Below the pieces are notes generated by a model, which was not told the origin of the DNA, ran no database searches, and saw nothing but the letters and a program-made list of their open reading frames with translations. Below, piece after piece: positions 9,779 through 21,559 of a stretch of DNA of 64,000 nucleotides. Origin of the DNA: Strobilurus pachycystidiatus (lineage: Eukaryota; Basidiomycota; Agaricomycetes; Agaricales; Physalacriaceae); the NCBI GenBank assembly GCA_019915135.1, contig JAHLMK010000024.1, positions 248,001 through 312,000 of the forward strand. Direction: 5' to 3'. Within the stretch, counting starts at the first letter, position 1; every line of letters begins with the position of its first letter. The position numbers and the translations under genes were made by a program.

Positions 9779-12700
9779 ATGGTATTGGCACATCTGTTGG
9801 TGCCGAACAGATGGCGTGGCATACGCTGGACCGTTCTTTCGCGATCCTTCGCAGAGCGCCCGGAGCGTCTCCCTCCAGTCCCCACACACGCTGAGGAACC
9901 CTACCCGCACAAACCGCCCGATCCCGCCGTCTTTGAAGACGTGCTCAATAGCAGTCGGTCGAGGACGGAAGTCAGCTCTTCTGTCAGGGAGGTCTCACGC
10001 CCTCTCCAGATTCTGGCGAGCGTCGTTCAGAGAGGGGATTGGACTTTGGCTACGCGCCTCAGAGACGAGGCTTTGGAAGACGGCAGCAGCATACCTCCCA
10101 ATCTCGTCTTCGCCAGCGCTGCTTTGCATGTTCTTCGAACCGATGGAGATGCGACCTCTTTTGTCCATTGGCTTCGCTTGTATCCCGACTCGGCAGCAGT
10201 GCCCTCGGTGGAACCCTTGGAAACCCTTCTAAGCGCGTTACTGGAGCATTCATCCGCGGATCCCACCTTGCTTTATCACTTTGGTCTCATCATGGCGGAG
10301 AAAGGCTTCCACACTCTTGTCCGGCGCCAGGTTCTACCCTTCATCTCACAGTCCACCTCCGAGTGGACAAATGACTATGTCGCTCAATTGGAAACCGCAC
10401 TCCTCCCTGAAGTACTCCCTCCCCCAGCCTCCACGTCCGTATTTGAAGAGGAAGATCTGCCGGAGTATCTGGCCTTTCATCCCACACCATGGAGCGACGA
10501 AAAGATCATCCAAACAGCTGGCCTGATCGAGCACATCGAAACCGCCGTGAAAACGCACGACTTCACGCAGGCGGAGTATCTTCTCTACGAGGCAGAGGAA
10601 CTGGGAATCGAGATCCCGTGCTCCGAGGTCTATCTCATTGCTGTCAAATCCGTCTTTGACAAGGGAGGCATCGTCCAGTTCGAGAAATGGTTCTCACTTG
10701 TCCCCCCTTATCATGAGCGCATCTTTGAGGACTTTGCTCAAATACGCACTCAGCTGTTTTGGCAACCTGTCACCAACATGGGTCTCATTATCCCTTTCCT
10801 CCAGATCTGCGCACGGAAGGGTTACATCCATGTAATTCTTCGCCATTTGGACATCCTCTCGAGTCTCGACGACGAGGTAGTTCTGACCCTACACGAGACC
10901 GTACAGAACAACATCCAACAGTACATGTCAAGCGTGAACCGCTCTAGCTTGGGACTGCCTAGAAAGGATGTGATATATGGGCGAATCTCCAAAGCGTTCC
11001 GTGCTGTCTTACGCCAAGTCAAGCGCCCAGACACCGCTGACAACTTGCAGCAGATAGCCAAAGACTATCTGGAACAGCATTTTGCACACGAGAGGCGAAC
11101 AAAACCAACAATCGATGAAGCGCTCGCGGATTCTACCCCTTCCTTGTCACCTCGTGATTCCCTTTTCTCCAAGTTGATGACAGGAAGGGCTCTCTCGACC
11201 AGTGAACTCCTATTGATGGTTTCCTTTGCCAACACCACATCGAGCTTTGCTTCTCATGACCAACCCATCTATTTCGAGTCACTCTCGGCCTGTCTGCTCT
11301 ACCTACGCGACGCACCTTCTCGAGGAGTCGTTCCTCATCCGTGGACGCTCATGAACTTTTACGAGCGATACATGCAGACTGGTCGCACTCGTGCCATCGA
11401 TCTGCTCCGCCTGCGATATTTCAGAGCCTTGGAGAATGCTGCCGTCCTCCTCATGTTCACCGAGATGGTGTATTATTTCAGGCGTGGCCAGTACAGTCGC
11501 GTCACCACTACCTACATCGACAACTTCTACCTCGCTGGTGTTCCTCGTACCCCTCTATCGCGCTACCTCAAGAAAAAAAACCATCGACCAATACCAACTC
11601 GCGGAAAACTCTGGCCTCTGCCAGTCATCAACGGTCTTATCTGGCAATGTTTGGCCATACGAAATACCCACGTTCATGATACAGAGGAGCTGTACTCGCA
11701 GCTTCTCGCGATGTGTCGACGTGATTACAGGGCCAACCCTCGCGGGGCGTTCAAGGACATCAAGCCACTGCGGCCCCCCACTCGAAACTTATCTTCGGAC
11801 GCGTTCACCTATTTCCTTCGGAAGTTGATGGAGTTCCACGGCGCGCCTCGTGGGATACGCATTCTCAGTGACATGGCTGAAGTTGGAATTATGCCAGACA
11901 TGTACGCGTTCACTGAGGTTGCCGGCTTTGCCGCGAGAAGCGGCGACTTGGACACGATGTACACGATTCTCAACAAACTGGAACAAGAGTGGGACGCAGA
12001 GAAGAAGTCTTCTGGCCAGAGAACTGAGCCCACCCACCCCGGTGAACCTGAAGGTGACGCTGCGACCGCTCCGAGTATCCCTGCGTCTTCGGCGGCTGAA
12101 AACATCGGCGCTGTGGACAACACGGCAACTCAAGGCTCTGTGAGTCCCCTTTGTTATCAGCAGATCCACGCTGACTCGTAGTCAGTCATTGAACTTGTCT
12201 TCATCCGATGACACCGTGAACCTCTACCACTCAGTGTCTTTACCGCTGGACACTGGCCTGGAGGATTCTTCTTCCCCGCAGTCGTCGGCAACCTCGAATC
12301 TGCCCGCGTCAGCTACATCACTCCCATTGGATGGTTCCGTGAACGCTGTGCACGAAGCACCTTCCCATGATCCGGGCGAGGCAAAATCTCCAGTCCCAGA
12401 CGCTTCTGCGTTGTCAATGGAGGAGAGTCGTATTGCTGCAAAGGTCCTCCAACGTCCAGTTTCGCACGCAGAGGAAGGAGAGGAACGCTGGCCGCAGACC
12501 CCTCGACGGAGGGACAATCGGTATGAAGAGTACACGGCTCCCAAGGAGGAAATCCTGGAGCTTGATCTCCGCTTCGTTTTCTATCGCTGCGTCATGAGAG
12601 GCCTCCTCATTCGTCATGACTTTGAGACCCTGAAGGACGTTCATGCTCGCTTCATGGCGCGATACCACTACCAAGAAGGTCAGAGCATCATTATGGACGG

Positions 12701-12910
12701 AATCTACCACGATTGGCGGATAGTCACGATCGACGAGGAAGAGAAATGGCCAGCGCGGCTTCGCATTGGCCGGACCACCGTGGTATGTCAAACAGAAACA
12801 TCACTCAATTCCCGACTCATATTTGTGGGCAGGGTGCGCAACCTGGCCAACAACGTATGGCTATTCTTCCAGGTGTACGCGAGAAGGACCAGACACTGAG
12901 CAGGCCATAG
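9779..12910 (+). CDS. Large pentatricopeptide-repeat-like protein, probably mitochondrial
   Basis: Three exons (9779-12139, 12186-12782, 12833-12910), all phase 0, give about 1,011 residues. The N-terminus is Arg/Trp/Ser-rich without acidic residues for about 25 positions (V-P-N-R-W-R-G-I-R-W), as in a mitochondrial presequence. The body is helical repeats, clearest near residues 680-740 (S-D-M-A-E-V-G-I-M-P-D-M-Y-A-F), which fits a PPR unit. A Ser/Pro-rich linker follows, then a conserved-looking C-terminal block. PPR proteins bind organellar RNA. The repeats are degenerate, so the RNA target cannot be guessed. Confidence 0.72.
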
Positions 12911-13012
12911 TGCCTAGGATGACATGGCATATTTATTCTATCTATGATGCATGGTAATGTGGCATGTCGACGTATATATGAAGAATAGAGACGAAAGAAG
13001 ATAATCAGCATA

Positions 13013-15378
13013 TCAAGAGTCCTGTAAGCTTAATTCGATGGCAAGTTGTAAATCGTCCTCCTCTTGTTGACGTCGGCGTGCCTCAAAAGAAGAGGAACTG
13101 GAAGCCCCGACACTACCATGAGTCGGCGATCGACCAGCGGGCGAAAGCCCACTAGTTGCGCTATTGGATCTTTCTCCCCAACTGCTAGCACTTCTACTCC
13201 AAGTCGACCTGGAGTCGGACCCCGAGCGCGGCGTGCCGAATGTCGGGAAGTCGGCCTCCGAGTGAAGAGACGACGGGTGAGCGTTGTCTTCGACAGGCGA
13301 TAGTTCACCACTCGAATGGGAGGGGCTTGAGGCGACGGTCGAGGTGCCAGGGGCGTCTCGCGACAGTGTAGGCGCGTCGCCAAAGTCCATATCAAAAATC
13401 TCTTCATCTTGGTTTCCCGTATTTGAGTTCTGCAACTTCTGCTCTGCTTCCTCTCGACTAAGCATCAAGAGGTACTCCACGGCTTCAGCCTCGCTCAACC
13501 CAAGCTGATCCAAATTGGCTTGCTGTCTACGTTCCCGGCTGTTGACGCGACGAACATGCTCTTGTTCGTGCTTGAGAGCATCCAGCGATTCGGTGATCGA
13601 GTGTTTGAGTTCAGTTTGACCTATTCGCGCAAGGATTAGATGGGACATTGACAAGACCAATCGGAAGTCTCTCACCGAAACCCTTAGCGTTCGTGACAGT
13701 CTTAGCTTTCTTCTTCCCGCCCGCATGGCGGCCGCGAACACCTCCACGACCACCGAACTTGACTTGTCCAGCCTCCCACGCCATGATCCGGTCATCAGCA
13801 GAGACAACGACAACATCTCTGCTAGGACCAAGCACGACGTCAGTCACTGGCCGCGGTGTACGACGCGATTCCAGAGTTGAGATCGTCCTAATATGTCGGA
13901 ATGTTGACGCGTCAAACACATCCACGATGCCGTTCATGGAACCAGCTACGAGGGTGGTGTCGTTACTGGTGACGAAGGACACGCCTGCTCCATCCGTATG
14001 CGCCTCGAACCTCTTTAGGGGAGGCACGGTGTAGGATGTCCAGGGGTATACGCTGACCCAGCCCAAATCATCACCGACAACAATGTAACTGGACTCTTCA
14101 GGCTTTGTGGCGAAGCGGGGACAAAGGGAAGTGATGGTACCGCAGGAAGAGTCACCAAATCGGACGATAGCCTGAGATTGGCCGTTGATATCGATCCGAT
14201 AGAAGTAGGTATGGTCTTCGTAGGTTACGAGGACAGAGATAGTGTCAGTCGCGGCAGGAGCGACTCGTATGTCTTTGATGACCGGGTACGGAGTTGCGGA
14301 GTCGGAAGGGTGCTGGAATGGACAGGGAGCCACTGTCTCTATACCAGTCGATACCAGCACTCCGTCTTGATCCCTTTGTATGCCGTGGCGAATCACAATA
14401 TCGCCCTTCGCCATAGCGACAACATACACTCCAGAGCTCATCGCCGATACCAGTTTGACAGAGGCATTACAGGTGTCGGGATTGCCCCATGTCGCGACAC
14501 ATACCAAAGTCTTCGGATCCCAAAGCTTGACGGTGCCATCGACACTGGCGCTCAAGATGGAACCCGCGCGGTCATCCCAAACGATATCTCTGACTATCCC
14601 GAGATGCTGGTCGTCGAGAGAACAGTTGACCAATTTGCCGGAAGACTTGGTGGCCCCATCGATGGCCTTGGGGACAGTCATGGCAGCGACGCGTCCACTG
14701 GTGAAGCCCCATGCAATCTTAGCAGTCCCGCCGTCAGAGGCGAGATCGCAGGCAGACACATCCATGGAGAACTGAGTGTTGGGATTGCCGACAAAAATCC
14801 CAAGACCGGTAGAAGTGGGGGAGAACAGCCCGCGAATGACTCGGCCAGTCAGAGGAAGCGATCTGGCAACGATACCGTACTTGAGAGAAGACGTGAGGAC
14901 AGCGTTGTTAGCCATAAGGTGCATCTTAGAAATCGAAGATTGGACTGGGATGTGTACCACCGCGGGGGTTCGGGAGCGTTGCCAACGTCTGGAACATGGA
15001 TCAGGGAGGCGTTGGCAGTAAAAAAAGCAGACCGCACCTTTTCAGATTGAAGCGGGCAATGTATTCCTGCTTCCAGGTGGCCTCTGATCTTCTGAGAAGG
15101 ACAGCTTTGTCATCGCGTTTATCGCTTTGGGGCTCGATTCCGAGAAAGTTGAAGAGAAAGGCGGTGCGCCAGGTGTGCTCGTCGTTTATGTGAGCATTGA
15201 ACCCGGTCGAGACTCTGGCGAGCGCATAGAGCGAGAGGGGGTCGAGGTAAGCGGTGATATGGGTGAGGTTTTCGGAGGGAAGCGAGACGAGTCCATGATT
15301 GTGGGAGGGGTCGGATGGGAGGGCAGATTTGTGGGATACAGGGTCTTTTCTGGAGTCGCTGGTGGGCCTACTGGGCAT
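13013..15378 (-). CDS. UFO1: F-box/WD40 protein with ubiquitin-interacting motif, Ufo1-type
   Basis: Three main exons. The first (from 15378) encodes an F-box (L-P-S-E-N-L-T-H-I-T-A-Y-L-D-P, then W-R-T-A-F). Removing an intron gives R-W-Q-R-S-R-T-P at the join to a long exon with WD40 repeats (for example S-A-S-V-D-G-T-V-K-L-W-D and S-A-D-D-R-I-M-A-W). The last exon is Ser/Pro-rich and ends in a ubiquitin-interacting motif (E-E-D-D-L-Q-L-A-I-E-L-S-L-Q-D). A second UIM-like helix (L-S-E-A-E-A-V-E-Y-L-L-M-L-S) lies upstream. F-box, WD40 and C-terminal UIMs match yeast Ufo1, an SCF substrate receptor for Ho endonuclease. Substrates here are unknown. Confidence 0.82.
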
Positions 15379-15495
15379 AAAATAAGGTGCTGAGATCGAC
15401 TGCGAAGGGGTGAGCGCGGTTGCCGGGCGCTCGTGGTGGTAGGTGACAAGAAGGGAGCAGGCAACAACAGTCAACAAACATTGACCTTGACCACC
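15379..15495. promoter_or_regulatory. Short bidirectional promoter, UFO1-like / ARPC5
   Basis: Only 117 bp separate the two start codons, so both core promoters must overlap here. Confidence 0.45.
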
Positions 15496-16113
15496 ATGGA
15501 CGGCGCATTCCGCAAAATCGATATTGACATCTACGACGAGGACGTCCTCCACGAGGAGGAGCTCTACGATGCCGATCCCCGGGATCCCGCCCAGGTCCTC
15601 GCCGAGGCCAAACAGAAACAGAACACCGTCAGGAGCGCGCTCTCCAAGTTCGTCCATCCAGCTGCGCTCTCTCCGCACTGCTGACCCCGCCAGATAGAAG
15701 CGACATACCCTCCGCCCTCTCTATTGTCCTAGATAACGTTCCCTACGGCCCCAACGTCGACGATGCCAAGGTATGTCATCACCACTTGCCTTGACGCGCA
15801 CCGATTCACTTGATATACAGCTCGTCACGCTGCAGGTCTTGTTGACCATCCTGAACTCTACCAAGTCAACAGACATTCCCAATGTCCTCAAGGCACTATC
15901 TCCAGAGGAGCAAGATACCTTGATGAAGTACCTCTACAAGGGAATGGCTACTTCAGGCAGCGACGTGAGTGGCAACGTGTTGCTTGACTGGCACGAGAAG
16001 GTATGTATAGTCGCCTTCATACCCACCCAGTACACTGAACTCGCTTCTAGTTAACAGAGGTTGCTGGTTTGGGCTGTATTGTACGAACGATGACGGATCG
16101 CAGGACTGTATAA
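15496..16113 (+). CDS. ARC15/ARPC5: ARP2/3 complex subunit 5 (p16)
   Basis: Four exons (15496-15647, 15698-15770, 15821-16000, 16051-16113) give 155 residues, the normal length. The N-terminus reads F-R-K-I-D-I-D-I-Y-D-E-D-V, then the D-P-R-D-P-A-Q-V-L-A-E-A helix. The end is L-T-E-V-A-G-L-G-C-I-V-R-T-M-T-D-R, diagnostic of ARPC5. The protein joins the ARP2/3 complex, which nucleates branched actin for endocytic patches. Intron 1 uses the second of two close AGs (…CAGATAG), which is needed to keep the frame. Confidence 0.95.
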
Positions 16114-16200
16114 TGGATTCATTCGCGGATATCTCAAATAAACTGTATTCTTTTCCATTCCAGACTACTAATTGTACACACAAGCAAGGGATTAAAGAAC

Positions 16201-18404
16201 TCAGCGCCAAACGCGCACGTCAGGGTTGGACAGCTTGTCCAGGATATCATGGAACTCGCTCGGATCTGGCTGTCGAGGGGTGGTAGATTGACCGCTGAGG
16301 TAGCTAGAGACTAGCTCCTGGACTGGACTACTGCTGGCACCCGAGACTTTGTCTAGTAAGTCACGGACTTTGTCCGGCATCTCTGGCTGGTGAGGAAGGG
16401 GAACTACAAGGTTGCGGAGTCCCTCCTGGAAAGGAGTCATGCTTGCGTTCGCCAAAGAGTCGACAAGGTCGCGGATACTGCGCGATAAACCATCTGCAGG
16501 CTCGCGTGAATCCTGAGCCCGTGCGGTAACATGGGGTCGAGTGACTACTGGGCCAGCTGCCACGGTCGGTTTGTCTAGTTGCTTACGGAGAGTCTTGATT
16601 TGACTCTTGATGACGGTTTCAAAGGAAGGTTTGTCCTTCTCAATTCCGGCTATCGTCACCAGCGACGATACACTGTAACATATTGAGCAGGGCAACCACG
16701 ATGACAAGCAGCGACGTACAATGCTTCCTTGAGGTAGGCAAAACTGAACTGGTCGGTTAACGCAGCGACGTCGGTGACCAGTTCATCGGAGAAAGAGATG
16801 TCTTTATTGGACTCCAACTTCTTCTGCCAATACTTCGCGTAAAGCGTCCGTTCTTCCTGGTCCGGGTCATCGAACAAGCTGCACGGTTGTCAGTTTCTAG
16901 ATCACACTCAAATATACTAGACACTCACAATTTCCTGTCAAATCTGCTGGGTCGAGTGCTCAGACCGGGATCCAAGCGCTCAAAGTGGTTGGTTGTTCCA
17001 ATCACCAAGAGACCGTCATTGCCCTCTAAGCCATCCAGCTGATTCAAGAAGAATGAGCGGTTTGAATCATCAATGAGACTATCCAGGTCCTCAAGAATGA
17101 GAACACAAGGGGCGAGTTGGCGGGCCTTGCTGAATACCACGGCCATGGATCCTTCGTCGCCCATCCAACCTGACAAAACATGGGGAAAATGAAAGAGACA
17201 AGCTGAAGATTCCGACATACTGTGGAACGATTTGACGTAGAGCGGATTGAGACCCTTTGCATCGCACTCTTTGATGATAGCCTTGATACTGATGGTCTTG
17301 CCGTTTCCTGACAAGCTGTTAGATCAAACGATGATGCCTGCGGAGCAACTTACCTGGGGGCCCAAACATAATTATGCCGCGCTGAGTATGTACATTTCAA
17401 TGTGCTTGGGCGCAGACAGGAGCGTGAGAGCAGACCTTCCAAGGAATAGCGAGGTCCTTATACATCTTCTCAGAATCAAAGAAGCCGTAGATGTCCTTGC
17501 GGAACGTTGCCTTGAAATTGTCCTTCAAAATGACATCGTCCCAGTTGGCCTTTTGAGCTTCCTGCCACAAGCCAGAGTCCTTACTCCAGAAGCCCTGATT
17601 GAAGACCCAGATCTCGTTGTGAAGGGCTTCGTTCCAAATACCGACTTCAGTGAGAAGTGCCCGAGCGGGTGACTCAGGTCCTGATTGTAATCAGTCTTTT
17701 CTATGAGTAGTACAGCCTCCAAGATGCTTACCGTCATGAATAAGATAGCTTTGAGTTACAGAGCCACCAAAGGCTCCAACGGGGCACTGTGCGACTTAGT
17801 TGAGCTGCCTTCTGGTTTCGAGAGACCAACTCTTACCTTGACGAGGTACAGGATGAAGTCATATTTCTATACATAAGAGCGTTGAGTTGTTCATAGGGTA
17901 GAGAGGGGGGATATAGGCCGTTCTTACCTGCCAAGCGACATGAAAGGCCCCGAGCTCGACCAGATCAACCATCAAGCCTGGCCGAGGACTGACATTTCGA
18001 GCCAGAGGGACGAAGATGAGGTTGGTGACGGCCGGTGAAGCATTCATAGGGACCTTGAGAACGCCCGGATATGCAAGAATGTTGAGTCGGTAGTCACCGG
18101 TCATGACCACAGAGTGTTTGGGATACAACTTCCGCAATGCATGCAGCCTGTAGAACATTGGAAGTCAAAGAGGTTAGCATAGAGAAGACAACGGCTCTCA
18201 CGCAAAGTGGGTGGGCTCCTTGTGCTTCTCAGAAGCTGTAGAATGTTCTGAGTTTAGCAACAACTTCAAGTCGGCAAGTTAGATGTCTATCATACCATGC
18301 TCTTGCCATTCCTTGTAGAAAGCATTGCCCTCGCTGGCAGTGCAAGGATCCTGCTCATCGAACCATACTTTGACGAAGGGATCTTCAAATTTAGCGACGG
18401 TCAT
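16201..18404 (-). CDS. AAA-family ATPase, BCS1-like Walker B
   Basis: Many short introns. It starts M-T-V-A-K-F-E-D-P-F-V-K-V-W-F at 18404. An N-terminal domain of about 300 residues is followed by one AAA module: Walker A G-P-P-G-N-G-K-T (split by an intron after the second Pro codon), Walker B V-L-I-L-E-D-L-D-S-L, sensor 1 G-T-T-N-H, and R-P-S-R-F-D-R-K carrying arginines. The L-E-D in place of the usual D-E is also seen in BCS1-type AAA proteins. The N-terminal part shows no membrane helix, unlike mitochondrial Bcs1. Function unknown; it could be a soluble remodelling ATPase. Confidence 0.78.
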
Positions 18405-18749
18405 GGTCGCTACTGTGGATGGTGGATGTAGCAGTCGAACAGGCGTGGACTGAGCGTGGAGGTCATCAACAGCCTCAGGGCATCAACGGCCGTCTAACTC
18501 GGACCGTTCACCCGGGTATGGAAGGGAGTCCAGGTAGTTGAGATGATCTATGAGCCAAGCTCTTCAAATCAGACGCACTACAAATGCCTTGAGAGAACAG
18601 TCACACTCATACATTATGTGTGGCACCGGCTGCTTGAGAGCGCGAACTCGCGTCGTCTCAACAAGGCTCGATCATTGATCAATGATCGGCATCTCTTTTT
18701 GGGAAACCTGCCGAACTGCCGCCCCGCATCTCTCTTCCTTACCCTCACC
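18405..18749. promoter_or_regulatory. Intergenic region between divergent AAA ATPase and SWC4
   Basis: This 345-bp spacer is open in the SWC4 frame from 18543. That extension lacks conserved features, so I treat it as promoter and 5'UTR. Confidence 0.4.
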
Positions 18750-20555
18750 ATGGCAGTCAGCGGCGCTGATATTCGGAGTATTCTCTCTCTCCCACAGGCC
18801 TCTTCCTCAAAGATAGCACCGGCCAAGAAAGTACACAAGAAACCAGAAGGAATATCACGAGAACTGTACTCGCTCATTGGTCCATCCGCACCCTCCATCG
18901 TCGCTCAATTGCAGAAACCGCGTCTGAAGCAGAAACCAAGACTCGGCGGTGCCATCAAATGGTGTATATCATTCCTAAATGTTGATCTGGGAGTTCATGT
19001 GCAACATCAGGGAATGGAGATCATTCAAGAATCGCGGTCGAACGGACTCGCTGCAGTTGGGACACTGGGTCAAGGCCAGCACGGATCCCGAAGCCGGTAT
19101 GTATATCTGTAACGCCACGACTGTTCATAAGCACTCATTGACGCGTTTAGATTATCCATTTGCGAAATACAATGTGCATCCCATGAATTTCTCTTACACG
19201 CAGGAAGAATATACAGCGAAACTGGAAGGTACTTCCAATCCGTGGACTTCGCGTGTCGGTTGCTGATAATGTTAGATCCGGAATGGACGAAGGACGAGAC
19301 GGAATACCTTTTCTCCATCGTTCGGCAGTACGATCAAAGGTGGTACGTTATCGTCGACCGATACCAATATCCTAGCGGTCAGACTCGCTCTTTGGAGGTA
19401 GGGGCCGTCTAGTTGTGTTATAGAACACCTGTCAACTCTCACGCATCTCGCAGGATATGAAGGAACGATATTGCAACGTCTGTCGCCGCCTCCTCAAAGA
19501 CCGACCATGGACCGGCGATTCTACATCGAAGACCCAAATGATAGCCTCGTTTTCCTTTGACAAGGAACGAGAGATCACGCGGAAACGTTATCTTGCCAAT
19601 TTAGAAAACCGGACTGCTCGCGAGGCCGAAGAAGAAGAGGCGCTGTATCTAGAGATCAAGCGAATTGAGCAGAACGAGAGAAAGTTCAAGCGCGACAGGG
19701 AAGACCTTCTGCGAACCTTGGCCGGCATAGAGTCTGGTTTACCGGACATCATCGAGGACGAGTTGCCCGCAATATTGTTCGACAATAGTAAAAAGAAGAA
19801 GAAGAATGGCTTGGACAACGCAGATAGTCCTTCGACGCCTGTGCCTCCGAGTGCGAGTATCAGTGCCCCTCCTCCGCTACCCCTACCGAAACGGCCCATT
19901 GTTAATCCCAAGGTCCCACCTCCAGGTACGCTCAACAACTCTATTCTCATGTCACGTCTCCTTACAAGATCATATGGCCATAGACCCTTCGCAATGTATC
20001 ACGCACATTGAGCTGTCACCGACGACACCTGCGACCAAGGCTGCCCACCAGCCATCGTACCTGCGTTCCTTCAAGCTTCCCAATCCCAAAGCCAACGTCT
20101 TGCCAAAGGTCATGCAGACGTTGTCGGACATTGGTATCCACTATAACCGTCTGGTTATGCCAACCGAGGGCAACGTTGCCAAGTTGACTGCACTGGTCGA
20201 TTCGTCGGTGCAATTACTGGAGGTCAAGAGGGTTCTGGACAAGACGGAATATGATATCAAGGTGTTGAAGGAGAGGCTCGGTATGCGTGAGAGTGCGGCT
20301 GTGGAGGGGGACGACTCAATTAGTGTAGCCGATGGCGCCAGTGACATCGTGATGCTCGACGACGGAGTCGATGACCTCGGACGCTCGCAGAGTGTGGTGA
20401 GTACTCGTAGTACGCGGAGCCGCAAGCAGGTCTGTCCTCATCTTTCAAGGGTTTGTGCGAGTTTCCTGACGCCTTTCAAGCGTGGTCGCTCTTTGTCGGT
20501 CTCTTCTGTCGACACTTCTGTCTCGCGGGCGCCGAAGCGGACAAAGCGCGGCTGA
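18750..20555 (+). CDS. SWC4: SWR1-complex subunit 4 (DMAP1 homologue)
   Basis: Multi-exon gene. It starts M-A-V-S-G-A-D-I-R-S-I-L, the usual start of this family. A basic P-A-K-K-V-H-K-K-P-E-G-I-S-R-E-L block follows, then a SANT-like domain (W-T-K-D-E-T-E-Y-L-F and R-W-Y-V-I-V-D-R-Y). Next is E-R-Y-C-N-V, then a long charged helix and the C-terminal DMAP1 region. The protein belongs to SWR1 (H2A.Z deposition) and NuA4 (histone acetylation). The end is Arg/Ser/Lys-rich and looks like a nuclear localisation signal (R-A-P-K-R-T-K-R-G). Confidence 0.92.
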
Positions 20556-20673
20556 GCAGACACTGGCACAAATATTAGCTTGTTCACTGAGTGTATTGGT
20601 CATATTAGACCCGCATGTATATATAAGTAGAAGAGGAATAGCCCATGGGTGTAGGTTTGAGGGAAATGCACCC

Positions 20674-21262
20674 CTAAGACTCGGTGAAGCGCAATACAAA
20701 GTTGACAACGATGGCGACTGTTTGCGTAACTATTAGTAGTCAAATCGAGGACTTTGGATTGGAGACGCACTGAGCAACGCAATACACAACAATGTCTGTG
20801 CAAATCAATTAAGTTGGGGACGAACATGGGTGAGAGTTGTGTACGCACTGGACCGAGACGATCATCATAGGGACCACGCCCGCCACGGCGAATAGAGGCG
20901 GCGCGCCAGTGATATGTGTACAACGCATAGATCATTATGGCCATCGCTACACGCGTATCCGTCAGCTATCTATTCGCAGCAAAGCACCCTAGACAGTGAC
21001 ATACCCACAAACGAAAACATAGCAGCGCTGATTTTTCCAACCTAAGACATGGATGGCAGTGAGCGGGGATACGGGGGCGGAGTAGGAGACGCACTTTATC
21101 ACCGAAATTCAGCAGGCCGACTGCGAGACCGCCGAGGACGACGGTGAAATGGAGCCAGGAGAGGAATGTGCGTTCATTGGCGAAGCTGACTTTGGGCTCG
21201 ACGCGGACGGGGAGCGCGATGCGCTTGGCGGCAGTGCGCTGGAGGAGCGGCTGGGTGGACAT
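20674..21262 (-). CDS. VTC1: Vacuolar transporter chaperone subunit 1 (polyphosphate polymerase complex)
   Basis: Short protein with three membrane helices. It starts [15 protein letters not shown], then [17 protein letters not shown], the signature of the VTC transmembrane domain. The helices continue through [16 protein letters not shown] and [10 protein letters not shown]. Splicing near the end restores [15 protein letters not shown] and TAG at 20674. Vtc1 is the small SPX-less subunit of the complex that makes polyphosphate and moves it into the vacuole. The catalytic partners are not in this window. Confidence 0.93.
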
Positions 21263-21559
21263 TGTTGTGTGCTGTCCAGCGCTGGGTATCGTTCACGGCG
21301 TTCAGACAGTCGATGTCACGATGGCACCAAGTAAAGAGATCGAAGTTGCTTTCATGGTGCACACTGCCGCTCAAAATAGCCAGTTGCCTGACGCACGTTC
21401 GTGCAAACTCAGGGCCGAACATCCGGAAAGGTGATCGCGTGAATAGCAGTTACGGAATTTACGTGTCGAGTATGTATTGTTTTTGAGGCGACGAGATACA
21501 GCGAGCAGTACAGAAAAAACACGACGAAAACATACTACAATTGACCTTCCTCCAGGAGG

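Noticed and set aside
18543..18749. In-frame upstream extension of SWC4
   Set aside because: The family's conserved N-terminus begins at the ATG at 18750; the extension has no conserved features.
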